Shown: piece by piece, positions 31,082 to 33,853 of the stretch
Position numbering within the stretch: the stretch's first letter is position 1
Layout: every line of letters starts with the position of its first letter
Source of the DNA: a virus
DNA: 33,853 nucleotides
Reading direction: 5' to 3' (one strand)
IMG/VR virus record: IMGVR_UViG_3300025131_000220
Span: 1 to 33,853 of that record
Made by a program: the position numbers and the translations under genes
Notes under the pieces: model-generated
What the model was told of the DNA's origin: nothing
The model's input: only the letters and a program-made list of their open reading frames with translations
Database searches by the model: none

Positions 31082-32605
31082 ATGAGTGATCTTTATTCAT
31101 GGGTATCTGACGATGCTGAAATAATGTTATTGGAAAAAGCTCAGAACGGCAGAACCACAGTTAATGATATTCAAGGAGCTTTAGATGAGTATCAACGACT
31201 ATGGAAAGCTGGAATAGCTTCCAAGGCTGAGGTTCTAACACTGTCTCGCGCTTTTCCAAACGCTCCTGAATATGCTGAAGCTGCTAGTGAGTTCGTAGAT
31301 TCCGATCCTATAGTTGTTGGTGGCCCTGCCTCTGTAGAATTAATAGACAAAGAAGGTCATATGATTACTACAGATGCTTTGGAACAAGCTTTCAAACGCT
31401 ACATGGCTAACTTCCGTACACGGAATGCTATGGTACTACATAGCGATGTTCAAGTAGGTTGGGCATTACCAGCCTATATCAGCAAGGGTGGACAGATATT
31501 CAAGTCTGGTGTAGACAGTAAAGGTCTATACTTTATATGTGAAATCAGAGATGATACTCGTATAGCAAATCGAGTTATTGATCAAATCAATGATGGAAAG
31601 CTTAGAAGTTATTCTATAGCTGGATCAGCTACCAAGACTCAAAACATGCAGAAAGGATTAATGCCTTACATGCAGGTTGACGAAATGGAACTTGCAGAAG
31701 TGACTGTATGTGAAAAAGGAGTTAATCAGGGGGCTGGTTTCGATCTATTAAAGAGTCTCGCTACTCCCACAGGCTCATGTATAGATGGAAGTTGTCTTGT
31801 TAAATTAGAAAAACGAGACGGTCAAGTCAGTCCTGAAGAAGCAGGATTACGACATTCTACTGCTCCAGAACTAGAAGCTGGTATTAAATGTGAATCATGC
31901 CAGTTCTTTGTCAGAAACGCTGAAGATGATGCAGGTCGATGTGAACTAGTTATGGGTGACATTCATCCTAATGACTGGTGTAAATTGTATAGTCCTAATA
32001 TATCTTCTGAGGGGGGTGATCCAACATCTGATGGGGGGAGTAAACCTAATGTATTGGAGATTATTCTTATGGAAAATAATGAGGGGAAAATAGATTTTAT
32101 TAAATCATTTGAAAAGTGGCAAGAACTACAGAAGTCTGCAGATTGTGCATGTAGCGAATTCGGTCACGACACTATATCTGTCTTTACGAATATAATGGCA
32201 AAGGCAGAAAATAAAGACCCATTTAAAAATGGGGAGTCTTTCAGTACCTTGCATAACTATGCAGCAAGAGATGCAGAGCATCATCAACTATTAAGGGAAT
32301 ACGGATTTCCCTCTGAGCAACCGCTTGAAGGAATGAGGTATACACCTGTCGTAGAAGTAGAAACGAATGATTGGGGAGTACCGATAAACCATAAACCGCC
32401 ATGGACGGTAAACGAGGCTGGACAAGACCTAGGAGATAAGCTGGATGAAGACTCACCTGACTTCACTGATTCCGTTAAAGCGGAAGCTAGAAGAAGGGCA
32501 GACGCTTCTGGACATCCATGGTTTGAAGTACCCTCAAGCATAACGAAACAGTTTTTAGACTATTCTAAGGAAGACAAAGATATAGCTAAATTAATAAAGG
32601 AGTAA
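31082..32605 (+). CDS. Prohead-protease-like (XkdF-type) protein with Cys4 module
   Basis: 507 residues. Residues about 115-230 follow the XkdF/prohead protease pattern: V-L-H120-S-D-V-Q-V-G-W, then F-I-C-E-I-R-D-D, L-R-S176-Y-S178-I-A-G-S-A, and L-A-E-V-T-V-C-E-K-G. H120 and S176 or S178 are candidate catalytic residues. After it comes C270-x2-C273-x13-C287-x12-C300, a Cys4 site (Fe-S or zinc). A third, helical part around 345-420 and a C-terminal A-E-A-R-R-R-A-D-A-S-G-H-P region follow. In many phages the protease precedes the capsid; here it follows. The fold call is moderate, the activity uncertain. Confidence 0.65.
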   Translation: MSDLYSWVSDDAEIMLLEKAQNGRTTVNDIQGALDEYQRLWKAGIASKAEVLTLSRAFPNAPEYAEAASEFVDSDPIVVGGPASVELIDKEGHMITTDALEQAFKRYMANFRTRNAMVLHSDVQVGWALPAYISKGGQIFKSGVDSKGLYFICEIRDDTRIANRVIDQINDGKLRSYSIAGSATKTQNMQKGLMPYMQVDEMELAEVTVCEKGVNQGAGFDLLKSLATPTGSCIDGSCLVKLEKRDGQVSPEEAGLRHSTAPELEAGIKCESCQFFVRNAEDDAGRCELVMGDIHPNDWCKLYSPNISSEGGDPTSDGGSKPNVLEIILMENNEGKIDFIKSFEKWQELQKSADCACSEFGHDTISVFTNIMAKAENKDPFKNGESFSTLHNYAARDAEHHQLLREYGFPSEQPLEGMRYTPVVEVETNDWGVPINHKPPWTVNEAGQDLGDKLDEDSPDFTDSVKAEARRRADASGHPWFEVPSSITKQFLDYSKEDKDIAKLIKE

Positions 32606-32627
32606 CATAGAGGGGGTAGGGAATTTA

Positions 32628-32888
32628 ATGAAATTAGGTTTCGTAACTAAATTTTTTAGAAAGCTTGTAGGCCGTGAGAAACATGATAGAGCGTTAGACG
32701 AATACAACAGACTAGAGTATAGGAATGGACATCTACTAAATAAAGCAACCAAACGTTCAGATTCAACTTTAAGTAGAAGAGATGAGGTTAAAGATAGGCA
32801 GCTATACCTGTCTTTGTATTATTGGGGTAATCATTGGTACGAAGAGAAAGCACTAAACGATCTCCATCGAGAAAGATTTAGGAGGTAG
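32628..32888 (+). CDS. Small basic protein of unknown function
   Basis: 86 residues with GGGGGTAGGG upstream of ATG. Very basic and helical (F-F-R-K-L-V-G-R-E-K-H-D-R-A, H-L-L-N-K-A-T-K-R, L-S-L-Y-Y-W-G-N-H-W-Y). No motif recognised. Its last codons contain the AGGAGG of the following gene. Confidence 0.6.
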   Translation: MKLGFVTKFFRKLVGREKHDRALDEYNRLEYRNGHLLNKATKRSDSTLSRRDEVKDRQLYLSLYYWGNHWYEEKALNDLHRERFRR

Positions 32889-32893
32889 AGAAG

Positions 32894-33046
32894 ATGATGG
32901 GAAAACTTAGACCGCAAATATTTCTAGCTATAATCGTACTAGGTGTCTTATCTGGAATAGGTGTATGGCAAGGAATGGCTGAGATAGCCACTGGATGTAC
33001 TGGTGGAATTATTGCCTTGGGCATGAAATTAATGGAGAATGAGTAA
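32894..33046 (+). CDS. 50-residue membrane protein
   Basis: ATG 8 bases after AGGAGG (32880-32885), which is inside the previous gene. After M-M-G-K-L-R-P-Q there is a hydrophobic helix at about 9-25 (I-F-L-A-I-I-V-L-G-V-L-S-G-I-G-V), then W-Q-G-M-A-E-I-A-T-G and a second hydrophobic piece up to about 43. Two short helices could make a hairpin. Small phage membrane proteins of this type are common in lysis or head regions; role unknown. Confidence 0.7.
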   Translation: MMGKLRPQIFLAIIVLGVLSGIGVWQGMAEIATGCTGGIIALGMKLMENE

Positions 33047-33057
33047 GGGGGAGAAAT

Positions 33058-33228
33058 ATGGTAAGCTTAAATTCTTGTACTTGTTTAACAGCAGATAGCT
33101 GTACTTGTGGAGATGATTGTACTTGTGAAGGATGTGGATGCGAGAACTGCGTAGGTGGAGCCACTCAATGTGCTTGTGGTGGAAACTGCGCCCATGGTTC
33201 AAATATTGTCATAGAATCTTCAGATTAA
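33058..33228 (+). CDS. Metallothionein-like Cys-rich protein
   Basis: 56 residues, GGGGGAG 6 bases before ATG. Twelve Cys (7, 9, 15, 17, 21, 23, 26, 28, 31, 38, 40, 44) plus His46: repeated C-T-C, C-x-C and C-x2-C units, with no Phe or Trp. This is the pattern of a metallothionein, a small protein folding around Zn, Cu or Cd through Cys thiolates. Cys make up about one fifth of the protein. Its end overlaps the opposite-strand protease gene by 9 bases. Role in infection (metal buffering, or delivering metal to the many zinc proteins here) is inference. Confidence 0.75.
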   Translation: MVSLNSCTCLTADSCTCGDDCTCEGCGCENCVGGATQCACGGNCAHGSNIVIESSD

Positions 33229-33666
33229 GTACTTTACTTTATGCTCATCAAACGACGTTTGCAGTTCTTGTTTAGCATCTTCACTAATAAATTCTTTAAC
33301 TACTTCTAAATAAACCTTAGCATAATTTGGCCCGTGGTGATCTGTTGGGCCTCTCTGATAGTTAACTATATGAGACATCTCATGGCATATATAAGGTATA
33401 CTTCGAGCTAAAGGAAAGGGTAGTACAAGAGAAGACATAGTAGCAAATGCGACACGACCATTCTTAATAGAAGTCTCATAAGTTACTTTGGGTGTCTCGA
33501 TACCAGCCCAATCAGAAATTTCCTTAACGAAGTGCTTTACTTTAGGTCTTGAGAGTATTTTAAAAGAACTCCAAAACGAAGTAAATACCTCTGCTTCATA
33601 AAGTTTCTTTCTCTGGAAATCCCTAACATGTGGATTTGGAATGTCTCCTATATACGCACTACCCAT
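33220..33666 (-). CDS. HExxH metalloprotease-like protein (SprT/TIGR04338-like)
   Basis: 148 residues on the - strand. I-C-H95-E96-M-S-H99 is the zinc protease motif, followed by T-D-H-H-G-P-N-Y near 108-116 that could give the third ligand; this layout matches SprT-like and TIGR04338 putative metallohydrolases in phages and bacteria. The N-terminal 60 residues contain V-K-H-F and W-A-G-I-E-T-P. Target unknown. It begins the - strand part, next to the metallothionein-like gene, and the upstream ribosome binding site is poor. Confidence 0.7.
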   Translation of the reverse strand: MGSAYIGDIPNPHVRDFQRKKLYEAEVFTSFWSSFKILSRPKVKHFVKEISDWAGIETPKVTYETSIKNGRVAFATMSSLVLPFPLARSIPYICHEMSHIVNYQRGPTDHHGPNYAKVYLEVVKEFISEDAKQELQTSFDEHKVKYLI

Positions 33667-33673
33667 TCTCTAC

Positions 33674-33853
33674 TTAATCCTTTTTCCCAAACACACTGCC
33701 TGTCAATAAAGCACCAAAGGCTAAGTGGAATAGTCCACCACCCTTTAATGTGAAAGGTTCATGTTGAGATACAAGTTTCTTTAAATACTCCATTTGTACT
33801 AAGGGGTCTTCAATTGCTTGGAGATGGCTCATATAATCAGCTAGGTCTAATCC
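33674..33853 (-). CDS. Partial gene, C-terminal 59 residues, function unknown
   Basis: Runs off the right edge of the window. The visible end has a helix (D-Y-M-S-H-L-Q-A-I-E-D-P), then V-Q-M-E-Y-L-K-K-L-V, and a Gly/hydrophobic part K-G-G-G-L-F-H-L-A-F-G-A-L-L-T-G-S-V-F-G-K-K-D before TAA (33674-33676 on the + strand as TTA). It is upstream of the metalloprotease gene on the - strand and probably in one transcript with it. Not recognised. Confidence 0.6.
   Translation of the reverse strand, partial: GLDLADYMSHLQAIEDPLVQMEYLKKLVSQHEPFTLKGGGLFHLAFGALLTGSVFGKKD

Noticed and set aside
1-33853. tRNA genes, including a tRNA-Sec
   Set aside because: I looked for cloverleaf patterns and GGTTCGA-type T loops in gaps and found none, but did this by eye only; a tRNAscan run would settle it.

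Overview
This window is a contiguous, AT-rich piece of a double-stranded DNA tailed-phage (or prophage) genome. Almost everything reads on the + strand, as tightly packed genes with strong AGGAGG-type ribosome binding sites and many ATGA or TAATG stop/start overlaps. That style suggests a Bacillota-like host, but this is an inference and no host gene is visible. No tail genes, lysin, integrase, tRNA or CRISPR array were seen, so the genome continues beyond both ends.

Layout. (1) 1-7 kb, replication and nucleotide supply: a HTH/zinc-cluster protein, a sigma-70-type promoter, an Nmad1/DUF1599-like protein, a small sigma-like factor, DnaB-type helicase, CHC2-zinc/TOPRIM primase, a probable SSB, dCMP deaminase and a family A DNA polymerase with 3'-5' exonuclease. 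(2) 7-11.5 kb, recombination and small genes: a stand-alone NIL domain, a MazG-like protein, RecA-type recombinase, a DUF559 nuclease-like protein, a Cas4/RecB-like nuclease with four Cys, and a RuvC-like resolvase. (3) 11.5-13.8 kb: small and large terminase. (4) 13.8-17.5 kb, an insert between terminase and portal: class II (B12-type) ribonucleotide reductase, an unusual membrane/beta-rich protein and a tiny glutaredoxin/NrdH-like gene. (5) 17.5-32.6 kb, head genes: portal, a 1202-residue multidomain protein (topoisomerase IB + tRNA nucleotidyltransferase + HD), Gly-rich protein, HTH-calcineurin phosphoesterase, small proteins, scaffold, major capsid, a frame-disrupted small head protein, holin-like protein, a beta-sandwich structural protein and a prohead-protease-like protein with a Cys4 site. 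(6) 32.6-33.85 kb: small genes including a 12-Cys metallothionein-like protein, then a switch to the - strand with a HExxH metalloprotease and a cut-off gene.

The most exciting signal is at 17226-17453. A glutaredoxin-like gene with a strong ribosome binding site has an in-frame TGA at codon 12, exactly where the first redox Cys should be (U-G-P-C). A 7-bp stem with a GUC tip starts its loop 21 nt after the TGA, which fits the bacterial SECIS pattern. TGA is a genuine stop elsewhere in the window. I read this as a phage-encoded selenoprotein, probably the electron donor for the neighbouring ribonucleotide reductase; if so, the phage depends on host selenocysteine machinery. Second is the TopIB/CCA-transferase/HD fusion placed directly after the portal gene, with all five TopIB catalytic residues and the DxD of the nucleotidyltransferase intact.

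How the genes work together: the dCMP deaminase, MazG-like and Nmad1-like proteins, ribonucleotide reductase and its redoxin shape the dNTP pool; helicase, primase, SSB and polymerase copy DNA; RecA, Cas4-like nuclease and RuvC-like resolvase recombine it; terminase packages it into a head built from portal, scaffold, capsid and protease. All functions are inferred from sequence motifs read by eye; no database search was run.
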